DNA of 64,000 nt from JAGPDF01 sp052035735 (GTDB lineage Bacteria > Acidobacteriota > Thermoanaerobaculia > Multivoradales > JAGPDF01), in assembly GCA_052035735.1 (NCBI GenBank), contig JBPOHI010000042.1:21789-85788 (forward strand), read 5' to 3'. Below the pieces are notes generated by a model that worked only from the letters and a program-made list of their open reading frames with translations, did no database searches and was not told the DNA's origin. Position numbers and translations under genes: made by a program. Shown piece after piece: positions 40,980 through 50,044 of the stretch; the first letter of the stretch is position 1; each line of letters opens with the position of its first letter.

Positions 40980-42353
40980 CTACTTCCTCGTCGGGAGTGC
41001 GCCGAGCGGGTCGTTGGTCGTGCGTCGCGATTCCGGCGCTACCGGCCCGGAGGAGGCCATCTGGAAAGAGGCGCCGCGCAGCGCGGCCGGACTGGCGGAA
41101 CCCTCCAGCACTGGCCGCAGGAGGTCGCGTACGCGCTCGAAGTCGGCGAGCTGAGCGCGATCGAGCGGTGGCGCAGGGACGCTCTGGAGCGACTGCGGGT
41201 CGATCCAGGAGCCGTCACGCTGTACCCGATAGTCGAGGTGGGGCCCGGTCGCCAATCCGGTGGCACCGACGAAGCCGATCCGATCGCCCTGGCGAACGCG
41301 CGCTCCCGCGCGGATCCCCTCCGCGAAGCGCGACAGGTGCAGGTAGCAGGTGACGTAGCCGTTGGGGTGGCGCACCTTGACGGTCTTGCCGCCGCCGCCG
41401 TCCCAGCCGGCCATGAGGACGGTGCCGGCAGCGGTGACCCGGACCGGCGTACCCACCGGAGCGCCATAGTCGACGCCGTAGTGCGGGCGCGAGATCTTGA
41501 GCACCGGATGGAAACGGCGGGCCGAGAATCCGGAGGTCACCCGCGAATAGGGCAAAGGGGCGCGGAGGAACATCTTCTCGCTCGGGCGACCTTCAGCATC
41601 GTAGTAGTTGCTGCCGCCGCCGTAGCGGAAGACCTCGAGCTTGCGATTCTTCTGCGCGTAGGCCAGGGCCAGGATCCGCTCGACCCCCGAATAGCGGCCT
41701 TCCAAGTAGACCTCTTCGAAAACCACGTCGAAACGGTCATCCGGCTGCAGATCGCGATTGAAATCGAGGTCCCACTGCAGCACATCGGCCATCGAGTAAG
41801 CGAGCTCCGGATCGGCTCCTGCCGCGGCAACCGAGCCTTCGAGCGAGCCGGACAGGCGCCCGTGGATCGACCGGGTGCGCAGCTCCCGGCGGTACGGACG
41901 CCAGGTCGGCAGCCACTCCTCACCGCCGCGTTCGACCGACAGCTCCCCCTGGCCGGAAACCGCGAGCTCGAAACGGCCCGGCTCGGCGCCCTCCAGAAAA
42001 GCTGCGACACGCATACCGGGCCGCAACTGGCGTGGATTCACATAGCGGCTGGCGGCGGCCGCAGCGCGCTCCGCCTCGTCCGACGCAAACCCCAGATCGC
42101 GCAACGCCCTGCCCAGCGTGTCGCCGGAACGCAGCGTGCGCACCCTGTCGGGCTCGAGAGTCGGCCCGACAGCCGCCGGGTTCGCCGGGGCCGCAGAGGG
42201 AGCGGCGGCGGCGGACGGCTCGACATCGAGCTTTCGATCGGCGGGAGCGTCGATCCAGGAGGTGAGCGCGAGCGGTGCGATGACGAGCGCAGCGGAGACC
42301 GGGAGGGCGGTTCCGAGAAACTTCAGCACCCTCTCCCTGCTCCACGCAGTCAT
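40980..42353 (-). CDS. M23-family (LytM-type) peptidase with N-terminal membrane anchor
   Basis: 457 residues. A TM/signal anchor (about 12-32) is followed by a LysM/OapA-like region with TLRSGDTLGRALRDLGF and NPRQLRPGMRVAAFLEG, then a central beta domain and the M23 domain (about 325-430). The first metal motif is HYGVDYGAP. The last motif reads GPHLDYRV where LytM enzymes have HLHFE: the second His is Asp, so the zinc site is altered or it is a LytM activator-like protein. GAGGG lies 8 bases before the ATG at 42353. Periplasmic; role in cell-wall hydrolysis or in activating amidases. Confidence 0.85.
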   Translation of the reverse strand: MTAWSRERVLKFLGTALPVSAALVIAPLALTSWIDAPADRKLDVEPSAAAAPSAAPANPAAVGPTLEPDRVRTLRSGDTLGRALRDLGFASDEAERAAAAASRYVNPRQLRPGMRVAAFLEGAEPGRFELAVSGQGELSVERGGEEWLPTWRPYRRELRTRSIHGRLSGSLEGSVAAAGADPELAYSMADVLQWDLDFNRDLQPDDRFDVVFEEVYLEGRYSGVERILALAYAQKNRKLEVFRYGGGSNYYDAEGRPSEKMFLRAPLPYSRVTSGFSARRFHPVLKISRPHYGVDYGAPVGTPVRVTAAGTVLMAGWDGGGGKTVKVRHPNGYVTCYLHLSRFAEGIRAGARVRQGDRIGFVGATGLATGPHLDYRVQRDGSWIDPQSLQSVPAPPLDRAQLADFERVRDLLRPVLEGSASPAALRGASFQMASSGPVAPESRRTTNDPLGALPTRK

Positions 42354-42500
42354 CCAGTGGACCCTCGCCGGCGGCGTCTTGTCGATGAACCGGGAGGCTC
42401 CCGGGAAGGGCAAGCATAACATCCACCGCCGCGGAGCCTCGAGGTGCGCCGCCGACACTGGCAGAAGAGGCGCCCAGAGCCCTGGTCTGGGGGACTCCGC

Positions 42501-43001
42501 TCAGCGCAGGATGTCGCGAACTTGCGCCTCCGCTTCCGCCGCCAGGCGGCCCTGAAAGACCACTTCGCCCTTGCGGACGACGATCAGGCCCGGCAGGGTC
42601 GTGACTGCGTGTCCCTTGGAGAACTCGCCGTCGCGGTCGAGGAAGATCGGCGCGTCCAGCCGGTTCTGGCGCACGAAGTCGGCGATCGCCGCCCGCTCCT
42701 CCTGGAAGTTGACGGTCACCACCCGCCCGAGAGAGGAGAGCGTCTGCACCAGCTCGTTGACCCGCGGCGCGATGTCGCGGCAGCGGGGCGACCAGGACGC
42801 CCAGACCACGATGATGTGGGTGCCTTGAGCCAGGTCGGCCGACGAGAGCTCTCCCCCGGAATAGCCCGGCAGGCTCCCGCCCTGCTGCCCTGAAGCGAGC
42901 GGCGCGAGCAGCGTCGAGCCCATCACCAGCAGCGCCGCAGCGCTCCCCGCGATCCGCGCGAATCGGCTCGATCCGCGCGGCGACACCCGATGCCAAGGCA
43001 T
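42501..43001 (-). CDS. Exported thioredoxin-fold (TlpA/AhpC-like) protein with a single active-site Cys
   Basis: 166 residues. A Tat/Sec-like basic N-terminus and hydrophobic segment (about 15-38, ending ASGQQ) precede a thioredoxin fold (about 50-166) with HIIVVWASWSPRCRDIAPRV and the cis-Pro TTLPGLIVV. The active site reads W-S-P-R-C: Ser71 replaces the first Cys of WCxxC and only Cys74 is left, so ordinary disulfide exchange is not possible. It might be a one-Cys peroxidase/thiol sensor. The gene follows the anti-sigma factor gene by 5 bases, so a role in envelope thiol or oxidative stress sensing is plausible. Confidence 0.78.
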   Translation of the reverse strand: MPWHRVSPRGSSRFARIAGSAAALLVMGSTLLAPLASGQQGGSLPGYSGGELSSADLAQGTHIIVVWASWSPRCRDIAPRVNELVQTLSSLGRVVTVNFQEERAAIADFVRQNRLDAPIFLDRDGEFSKGHAVTTLPGLIVVRKGEVVFQGRLAAEAEAQVRDILR

Positions 43002-43006
43002 TGCGA

Positions 43007-43231
43007 TCACTCCAGTCCGAGCAGGGCCCGGATTCTCTGCTGCAGTTCGGTCGGCGCCGCGCGGCGATGGCACCGTGTGCGCACCATGACGATGACCTCT
43101 TCGATGCGCGTCGCCTGTTCGCGGCAGTGCGGACAGCCCTCGAGATGGCGCTCCATGGACTCGCGCGGAAGCTGTTCGCGGTCCCGGTCCACCCAGAGAA
43201 ACACCGCCCTGCGCACTCGCTTACACGCCAT
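43007..43231 (-). CDS. Zinc-finger anti-sigma factor (ZAS/zf-HC2 type)
   Basis: 74 residues. The zinc motif is H-x3-C-x2-C in MERHLEGCPHCREQ, with an upstream Cys3 in the MACKRV start, giving the usual Cys-...-H-x3-C-x2-C site of RsrA/ChrR-like anti-sigma domains. No membrane helix is present, so it is soluble. It follows the ECF sigma factor gene by 110 bases, the common pairing. It should bind and silence that sigma factor until the zinc site or its thiols change. The ATG at 43231 gives the complete domain. Confidence 0.85.
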   Translation of the reverse strand: MACKRVRRAVFLWVDRDREQLPRESMERHLEGCPHCREQATRIEEVIVMVRTRCHRRAAPTELQQRIRALLGLE

Positions 43232-43341
43232 CGACGGATCCCTCTGCCGGTCCTTCCGGGTAGAGGCCCCCGGCTCGCCCGGCGGCTCGCACTCCGGTGA
43301 AAACGCTCCTGCGTGCGATGAAATTCCTCGGTCGCATGGCT

Positions 43342-44025
43342 TCAGTGTCCCGGAGCGATAGCGCCCGACGCGATTTCCGCACCGCGCCGGCGGGCCGGCT
43401 CGACTCCCGAGCGCAGGTAGCCATGCTCCCGCGCGTAGCGCAGCATCGCCTCTTCGAGAAGCTTGCGCCCGCGGTAGAGCCGGCTCATCACCGTCCCGAC
43501 GGGGATCTCCAGGATCTCGGAGATCTCGCGATAGGTGAAGCCCTCGATATCCGCCAGCAGGACGGCCATGCGGTAGTCGGCCGGCAGGAGATCGAGCGCC
43601 CGCTGAACATCCTCGTCGAAGGCGATCGCCAGCGCCTCCTCCTCCGGATTCTTCATCTGGCCCGCCGCTTCCGGCGCGAGCTGGCTCTCGAAGGACTCCT
43701 CGATCTCGGCGAAGTCGCTCTTCTGCGGCGCCGCCTGGCGGCGGCGATATTCGTTGATGAAGGTGTTCTTCAGGATCCTGAACAGCCACGCTTTCAGGTT
43801 GGTCCCGGGAGTGAACTGGGCATAGCTGCGATAGCCCTTGAGAAAGGTCTCCTGGACCAGATCCTCCGCGTCCTCGGCGTTGCGCGACATTCTGTATGCG
43901 GTGTTGTAGAGCGCGTCGAGGAACGGCATGGCCGCGGCCTCGAAATCGGCACGATCTTCCGCCGTCCGGTCTCTGCCCGTCGTCTGAGTGTCGGCGGCCA
44001 TCTGTCTTGCCCGATTATCCACCAT
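43342..44025 (-). CDS. ECF RNA polymerase sigma factor (sigma-70 family)
   Basis: 227 residues. Region 2: MPFLDALYNTAYRM, DAEDLVQETFLKGYRSY and NLKAWLFRILKNTFINEYRR. Region 4: LLPADYRMAVLLADIEGFTYREI, and a helix-turn-helix EIPVGTVMSRLYRGRKLLEEAM. A 60-residue acidic linker joins them. Two ATGs compete, 44025 (used; GGCAGGCAG upstream) and 44001. A zinc-finger anti-sigma gene follows, and a single-Cys thioredoxin-fold protein is third, which resembles SigR/RsrA-type thiol stress systems. The divergent heptose kinase gene starts 157 bases away. Confidence 0.92.
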   Translation of the reverse strand: MVDNRARQMAADTQTTGRDRTAEDRADFEAAAMPFLDALYNTAYRMSRNAEDAEDLVQETFLKGYRSYAQFTPGTNLKAWLFRILKNTFINEYRRRQAAPQKSDFAEIEESFESQLAPEAAGQMKNPEEEALAIAFDEDVQRALDLLPADYRMAVLLADIEGFTYREISEILEIPVGTVMSRLYRGRKLLEEAMLRYAREHGYLRSGVEPARRRGAEIASGAIAPGH

Positions 44026-44182
44026 CTGCCTGCCAGACGTTGGACGCACGAACGGTGCCAGTCGCCGCCCGTCGAAGCGGCGCGAAAACGGCGTGCGCGC
44101 GCGACTCGTGCTTCGAGGGTTTCTCCGCCGCGCTCCGGATCCGTCCGGGGCGCCGAAAGTGAGAGAATGCCGCCCGACCGCC

Positions 44183-45232
44183 ATGCGCGCCCCCAATCCG
44201 CTGCCCATCCCGGAAGCCCGACTGCACGATCTCGTGGAGGCGATGCGCGGTCAGCCGGTCCTCATGCTCGTCGACCTGGTCGTGGATCGCTTCCTCTCCG
44301 GCACTCCGAAGCGGATCTCGCGCGAGGCCCCCGTGCTCATCCTGCGCTACGCGGGGGAAAGCCTGGCTCCTGGCGGCGGCGCCAACGCGGTGGCGAACGT
44401 CTCGGCTCTGGGTGGGCGCCCGCATCCGATCGGATTGGTCGGCGACGACGATAGCGGCCGCGAGCTCCTCGCGGCCCTCGCCGAGCGCGGCATTCCGACC
44501 GACGCCATCCTCGTTCGCCAGGGCTACCGGACTCCGACCAAGACGCGGATCCTCGCCGGCTTTCCGACCGGCATCAAGCAGCAGGTCGTGCGGCTCGATC
44601 GCGAACAGGAGGTGGTACTCGAAGCCGGGGAGATCGGCGCTCTGCGGAAGGCCGTCGAACGTCTGGGCGGCGCGCGCGCCGCAATTCTCTCGGACTACGG
44701 CTACGGTTGCGTCGCGCCTGCACTGTTGCCCGAGATCCGGCGGGCCGTCGGCGAACCGGGAGCGATCATCGTCGACAGTCGCTTCCGGCTGGGCGACTTC
44801 CGAGGACTGGACGGCGCGACGCCCAACGAGGAAGAGGCCGAAACGCTTCTCGGGCGGCCGCTCGACGACGACGCCGGAAGCGATCTCGCGGCCGGCAGCG
44901 AGCTGCGGAAGCGCCTCGATGCCCGCTACCTGCTCGTCACGCGCGGGAGTCGCGGCATGTCCCTGTTCACCCGCGAAGGTTCCGCCCACGTTCCTGTCCA
45001 CGGTACCGACCAGGTGGCCGACGTCACCGGCGCCGGCGACACCGTCATCGGCACCTTTGCCCTGACGCTCGCCGCCGGCGGCACTCCGCTGGAGGCCATG
45101 GTCCTCGCCAACTACGCCGGCGGGGTCGTGGTGATGAAGATGGGTACGGCGACCGTCTCGGGCGAGGAGTTGCACACAGCCGTCGCCTCGGACCCTCGCC
45201 CGCGAATGGAGATGACATGGGCCGCGTCCTGA
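44183..45232 (+). CDS. D-glycero-beta-D-manno-heptose-7-phosphate kinase (PfkB/ribokinase fold, HldE N-domain type)
   Basis: 349 residues. PfkB motifs: APGGGANAVANVSALGG (N-terminal signature), SDYGYG, NEEEAE, and DVTGAGDTVIGTF with the catalytic Asp. The protein matches the kinase half of HldE/RfaE, which phosphorylates heptose 7-phosphate at C1. In many bacteria both halves are one polypeptide; here the nucleotidyltransferase half is a separate gene overlapping by 16 bases. ATG at 44183 chosen; GTG at 44159 is also possible. Cytoplasmic, supplying ADP-heptose for LPS core or glycan. Confidence 0.87.
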   Translation: MRAPNPLPIPEARLHDLVEAMRGQPVLMLVDLVVDRFLSGTPKRISREAPVLILRYAGESLAPGGGANAVANVSALGGRPHPIGLVGDDDSGRELLAALAERGIPTDAILVRQGYRTPTKTRILAGFPTGIKQQVVRLDREQEVVLEAGEIGALRKAVERLGGARAAILSDYGYGCVAPALLPEIRRAVGEPGAIIVDSRFRLGDFRGLDGATPNEEEAETLLGRPLDDDAGSDLAAGSELRKRLDARYLLVTRGSRGMSLFTREGSAHVPVHGTDQVADVTGAGDTVIGTFALTLAAGGTPLEAMVLANYAGGVVVMKMGTATVSGEELHTAVASDPRPRMEMTWAAS

Positions 45233-45720
45233 ACTCAGCCGACCTTGCCGAGGAAGCCCGCCGTCTGCAGGCGGCCGGGCTCAAGATCGCCTTCGCCAAC
45301 GGACACTTCGATCTGTTGCACGTCGGCCACCTGCGCTACCTCGAAGCCGCGCGCGCCGAGGCCGATCGTCTGATCGTGGCGGTCAACGACGATGCGTCGG
45401 TGCGCAGCCTCAAAGGCGAGGGGCGGCCGGTGGTCCCCGCGGCCGAGCGCGCCGAGCTCCTGGCGGCGCTTCAACCGGTCGATTTCGTGGTGGTCTTCAG
45501 CGGCAACAGCCCGGCCGGCCTGCTCGCCGAGATCCGTCCCGACGTGCACTGCAAAGGGACCGACTACGGCACCCCCGAGCGCGTTCCCGAGTTCGCGGTC
45601 GTCGCCGCCTACGGCGGCCGCACGGCGCTGGTAGGAGATCCGAAGGACCATGCCACCAGCGACATCATCACCAAGGTCCGGCGTCTCCCCACGGGCGACG
45701 GCAAGACGGCGCTTTATTGA
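45217..45720 (+). CDS. D-glycero-beta-D-manno-heptose 1-phosphate adenylyltransferase (HldE C-domain type)
   Basis: 167 residues, a cytidylyltransferase-like fold. Motif FANGHFDLLHVGHLRYLE contains the HxGH nucleotide-binding signature. Later motifs: VAVNDDASVRSLKGEGRPV, CKGTDY and TSDIITKVRRL (ISSTK-like). It forms ADP-heptose from heptose 1-phosphate and ATP. GGAG precedes the ATG, and the gene overlaps the kinase gene by 16 bases, so the two are translationally linked though split. It is shorter than bifunctional HldE. Confidence 0.9.
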   Translation: MGRVLNSADLAEEARRLQAAGLKIAFANGHFDLLHVGHLRYLEAARAEADRLIVAVNDDASVRSLKGEGRPVVPAAERAELLAALQPVDFVVVFSGNSPAGLLAEIRPDVHCKGTDYGTPERVPEFAVVAAYGGRTALVGDPKDHATSDIITKVRRLPTGDGKTALY

Positions 45721-45746
45721 CCCTCTTTTCCGAGCGCTGCTACACT
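45717..45746 (+). promoter_or_regulatory. Sigma-70-like promoter upstream of the pilus/secretion ATPase gene
   Basis: TTGACC (45717-45722), 18-base spacer, TACACT (45741-45746), overlapping the stop of the heptose adenylyltransferase gene. Predicted start near 45753 leaves a leader of about 80 bases before the ATG at 45833. It has the same 18-base spacing as the promoter at 37197. Confidence 0.55.
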
Positions 45747-45832
45747 GCGGCCAGACACGGTCGACCGCTGCATCCAGCTGTTCGCGCGCGTCCCGAGCGA
45801 CGCTCGGTGAGCCATGAAAGGCCCTTGAAGAG

Positions 45833-47551
<1,719 letters not shown>

Positions 47552-47577
47552 CCACTCCGCTGCCGCCCGGCCCCGAC

Positions 47578-48267
47578 GTGCGCAAGTACCTGGTTTTTCT
47601 CGTCCTGAGTATCGCCCGCCTGATCTCCAAGGCCTTCTGGTCGCGAGAGATGCGCTGGATCGGCGGCGTTCCGCAGGGAGACCCCTGGCGCGGCATCCGG
47701 GTGCTCTGCTTCCTCAATCACACCAGCCTCTTCGAATGGCTGTTCATCGCCATGGCTCCGCCCCGGTTCCTCTGGCGGGTCGCCTGTCATGGCGTCGTGC
47801 CGGCGGCGGAAAAGACGACGAGCCGGCCGATCGTCGGGCAGTTCTTCAAGCTCGTCGGAGCGCACGTGGTGTCGATCTCTCGCGAACGCGACCATACCTG
47901 GCGAGAAGTCCTGGCGCGGATCGATCCCGACTCCATGGTCGTCATCCTGCCCGAGGGCAGGATGAAGCGCAGCAACGGGCTCGACTCGAAGGGTCAGCCG
48001 ATGACCGTACGCGGCGGAATCGCCGACATCCTCGAGGCGATCCCGGAGGGTCCGATGTTGATCGCCTACAGCGGCGGCCTGCATCACGTCCAGGCGCCGG
48101 GGGAGCGGCTGCCGCGTCCGTTTCGCAGAATCCGCATGAACTTCGAGCTGGTCGACATTGCGAGCTACCGTGCGGAGAGGCTGCGCGAGGCCGACGGGCC
48201 GATCGCCTTCAAACGCGCCGTGGTCGAGGACCTCGAGCTCCGGCGCGACCTCAACTGCCCGGGCTGA
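47578..48267 (+). CDS. PlsC-like 1-acyl-glycerophosphate acyltransferase
   Basis: 229 residues from GTG at 47578, 26 bases after the ATPase gene. One N-terminal hydrophobic segment (YLVFLVLSIARLIS). Acyltransferase motif I reads NHTSLFEW (H-x4-E in place of the usual H-x4-D), motif III is ILPEGRMKRS. The change of Asp to Glu keeps an acidic residue beside the catalytic His. It probably transfers an acyl chain to lysophosphatidate or another lipid at the inner membrane. Substrate not certain. Tail-to-tail with the cobalamin adenosyltransferase gene. Confidence 0.78.
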   Translation: MRKYLVFLVLSIARLISKAFWSREMRWIGGVPQGDPWRGIRVLCFLNHTSLFEWLFIAMAPPRFLWRVACHGVVPAAEKTTSRPIVGQFFKLVGAHVVSISRERDHTWREVLARIDPDSMVVILPEGRMKRSNGLDSKGQPMTVRGGIADILEAIPEGPMLIAYSGGLHHVQAPGERLPRPFRRIRMNFELVDIASYRAERLREADGPIAFKRAVVEDLELRRDLNCPG

Positions 48268-48294
48268 TTCGCTGCACTGGCGATGTTCGCCGCC

Positions 48295-48858
48295 TCAGGC
48301 GCGCGAGTTCCACAGGCGGTCAGGTGTTTCGCTGAGGAGATTCGCCACCCGGGCGTAGACGAACAGGAGGTCGGAAAGCCGGTTGAGGTACGGCAGCGCC
48401 CAGCCGCCGACCGGCTCGCGCCGCGCCAGCGCGACCAGGATGCGCTCCGCCCGCCTGCAAACGGTACGCGCCACGTGCAGATGCGCCGCTGCCGGGCTAC
48501 CTCCTGGCAGGATGAAATTGTCGAGCGCCGGCAACTGCGCGTTCCACCGGTCGATCTCGTTCTCGAGCCAGGAGACGTGCCGCTCCTCGATGCGCGGCAG
48601 CGGCCGGGCCGCCTTCTCCGCCTCGGTAACGCAGAGGTCGGAGCCCAGGTGGAAGAGGTCGTTCTGGATGCGCGCCAGCGGCTCGCCAAGCTCCCGGGCC
48701 GCGGGTTGACAGAGTGCCACTCCGAGAAGGGCGTTGAGCTCGTCGACGGTACCGTAGCAGTCGACCCTGAGATCGTCCTTGCCGATGCGCGCGCCGGAGC
48801 CGAGCGCGGTCGAGCCGTCGTCTCCGGTGCGGGTGTAAATCCTGGTGAGTCTCGGCAT
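48295..48858 (-). CDS. Cob(I)alamin adenosyltransferase (PduO/MMAB type)
   Basis: 187 residues. The family starts with TRIYTRTGDDGSTALGSGARIGKDD, the ATP-binding N-terminal motif. It continues VDCYGTVDELNALLG, FHLGSDLCV, and has FILPGGSPAAAHLHVARTVCRRAER with RLSDLLFVYAR. It transfers adenosyl from ATP to cob(I)alamin to make coenzyme B12. Its ATG has no Shine-Dalgarno; TAGAAT ends 6 bases before it, so the message may be leaderless. Divergent from the AI-2E family gene with 43 bases between. Confidence 0.92.
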   Translation of the reverse strand: MPRLTRIYTRTGDDGSTALGSGARIGKDDLRVDCYGTVDELNALLGVALCQPAARELGEPLARIQNDLFHLGSDLCVTEAEKAARPLPRIEERHVSWLENEIDRWNAQLPALDNFILPGGSPAAAHLHVARTVCRRAERILVALARREPVGGWALPYLNRLSDLLFVYARVANLLSETPDRLWNSRA

Positions 48859-48864
48859 TGCGCC

Positions 48865-48870
48865 ATTCTA
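48865..48870 (-). promoter_or_regulatory. Candidate -10 element for a leaderless adenosyltransferase transcript
   Basis: Minus-strand TAGAAT ends 6 bases before the ATG at 48858. With a 7-base distance to the start site, transcription would begin at the start codon. No clear -35. Confidence 0.45.
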
Positions 48871-48888
48871 GTTCGCCCGGGGGCGCGC

Positions 48889-48894
48889 TAGGAT
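48889..48894 (+). promoter_or_regulatory. Candidate -10 element for a leaderless AI-2E-family transcript
   Basis: TAGGAT ends 7 bases before the ATG at 48902; the spacer is CCCCGGC with no Shine-Dalgarno. It faces the similar element of the divergent gene, and the two lie within 30 bases of each other. No clear -35. Confidence 0.45.
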
Positions 48895-48901
48895 CCCCGG
48901 C

Positions 48902-50005
48902 ATGCTCAGCGAACAGGAAGCCTTCCGCCGCCGTTTTCTCCTGTCTCTCGCTCTCGCCGTCACCGCTCTCTTCCTCTACATGATCCGCGGCTACCTGATC
49001 GCGCTGGTGCTCGGCGCCGTCTTCGCGGGCCTGGCGTTTCCGCTCTACTCCTGGATGCTCCGCAGGATGCGGAACCGCAGGACGCTCGCTTCGGTTGCGA
49101 CCCTCCTGCTCCTGCTGCTTGCGATCGGCCTGCCGCTCGCCGCCTTTCTCGGCCTGGTGGCCGCGAACGCGCTCGAGATCGGGCAGATCGCGGTCCCCTG
49201 GGCGCAGAAGCACATCGCTCAGCCGTCGCTCCTCGAGCAGCGCCTGATCGAAAAAGTCCCGCTCCTCTCCCATCTCGAACCGTACCGCGAGTCGATCGTT
49301 TCGTCCCTCGGCAAGTTCGTCGAGCGCGCCGGGGGCTACTTCTTCAACAGCCTCTCCGCGCTCACCGGTGGCACGGCGCACTTCCTGCTCAGCTTCTTCA
49401 TCCTGCTCTACGCGATGTTCTTCTTCCTCATCGGCGGCTCGCAGACGCTCGACAAGATCCTGTCTTACCTCCCTCTCCCGCCAGCCGACAAGCAGCGCCT
49501 CGCCGACCGGTTCCTGTCGGTCGCGCGCGCGACGATCAAGGGCACGCTGGTGATCGGCCTCGTTCAGGGCGCCCTCTGCGGCGCAGCCTTCCTGGTCGCC
49601 GGCATCCAGGGAGTCGCCTTCTGGGCGGTGCTCATGTTCATCCTCTCGGTTCTGCCCGGAATCGGCGCCGCGCTCGTCTGGGCTCCGGCTGTCGTCTATC
49701 TGCTGGTCGTCGATCGGTCGACCGCGGCCATCGCGCTCGCCCTGTGGTGTGGCGGCGTCGTCGGCACGATCGACAATCTCCTGCGTCCGCGCCTGGTGGG
49801 CGGCGATACCCAGATGCCCGACCTGCTGATTCTCATCGGCACTCTGGGCGGCCTGACGTTGTTCGGCGCCGCCGGTCTGATTCTCGGCCCGGTGGTCGCC
49901 GCGCTCTTCGTCACCGTCTGGGAGATCTACGGCGCGACCTTTCGCGACCTGCTCGGGACGCGTGCCGACGAAGTCTCCGGGGGCGGAGCTCCAGGAGCGG
50001 CATGA
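48902..50005 (+). CDS. AI-2E family transporter (PerM/TqsA-like membrane protein)
   Basis: 367 residues, about eight membrane helices. Family features: an N-terminal helical pair (MIRGYLIALVLGAVFAGLAFPLY), a periplasmic helical region with YRESIVSSLGKFVERAGG, and the C-terminal membrane half with LPGIGAALVWAPAVVYLL, GTIDNLLRPRLVGGDTQMPDLLILIGTLGGL in pieces and LILGPVVAALF. Members export diverse small molecules or sodium; AI-2 export is established only for a few. Function here is unassigned beyond the family. An inverted repeat directly follows the stop. Confidence 0.87.
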   Translation: MLSEQEAFRRRFLLSLALAVTALFLYMIRGYLIALVLGAVFAGLAFPLYSWMLRRMRNRRTLASVATLLLLLLAIGLPLAAFLGLVAANALEIGQIAVPWAQKHIAQPSLLEQRLIEKVPLLSHLEPYRESIVSSLGKFVERAGGYFFNSLSALTGGTAHFLLSFFILLYAMFFFLIGGSQTLDKILSYLPLPPADKQRLADRFLSVARATIKGTLVIGLVQGALCGAAFLVAGIQGVAFWAVLMFILSVLPGIGAALVWAPAVVYLLVVDRSTAAIALALWCGGVVGTIDNLLRPRLVGGDTQMPDLLILIGTLGGLTLFGAAGLILGPVVAALFVTVWEIYGATFRDLLGTRADEVSGGGAPGAA

Positions 50006-50006
50006 T

Positions 50007-50033
50007 GCAGCGCTCGCCGCGCGCGAGCGCTGC
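50007..50033. terminator. Bidirectional hairpin between convergent genes
   Basis: A perfect 10-base-pair stem GCAGCGCTCG/CGAGCGCTGC (50007-50016 with 50024-50033) around a 7-base loop, directly after the stop at 50005 and 12 bases before the convergent stop at 50045. There is no T tract, so a simple intrinsic terminator is not proven; its position favours a termination or mRNA 3'-end role on both strands. Confidence 0.6.
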
Positions 50034-50044
50034 GGACCGGTTCC

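Noticed and set aside
48279..48291. Small hairpin GGCGA-TGT-TCGCC between convergent genes
   Set aside because: Five base pairs without a T tract is expected by chance at this GC content.
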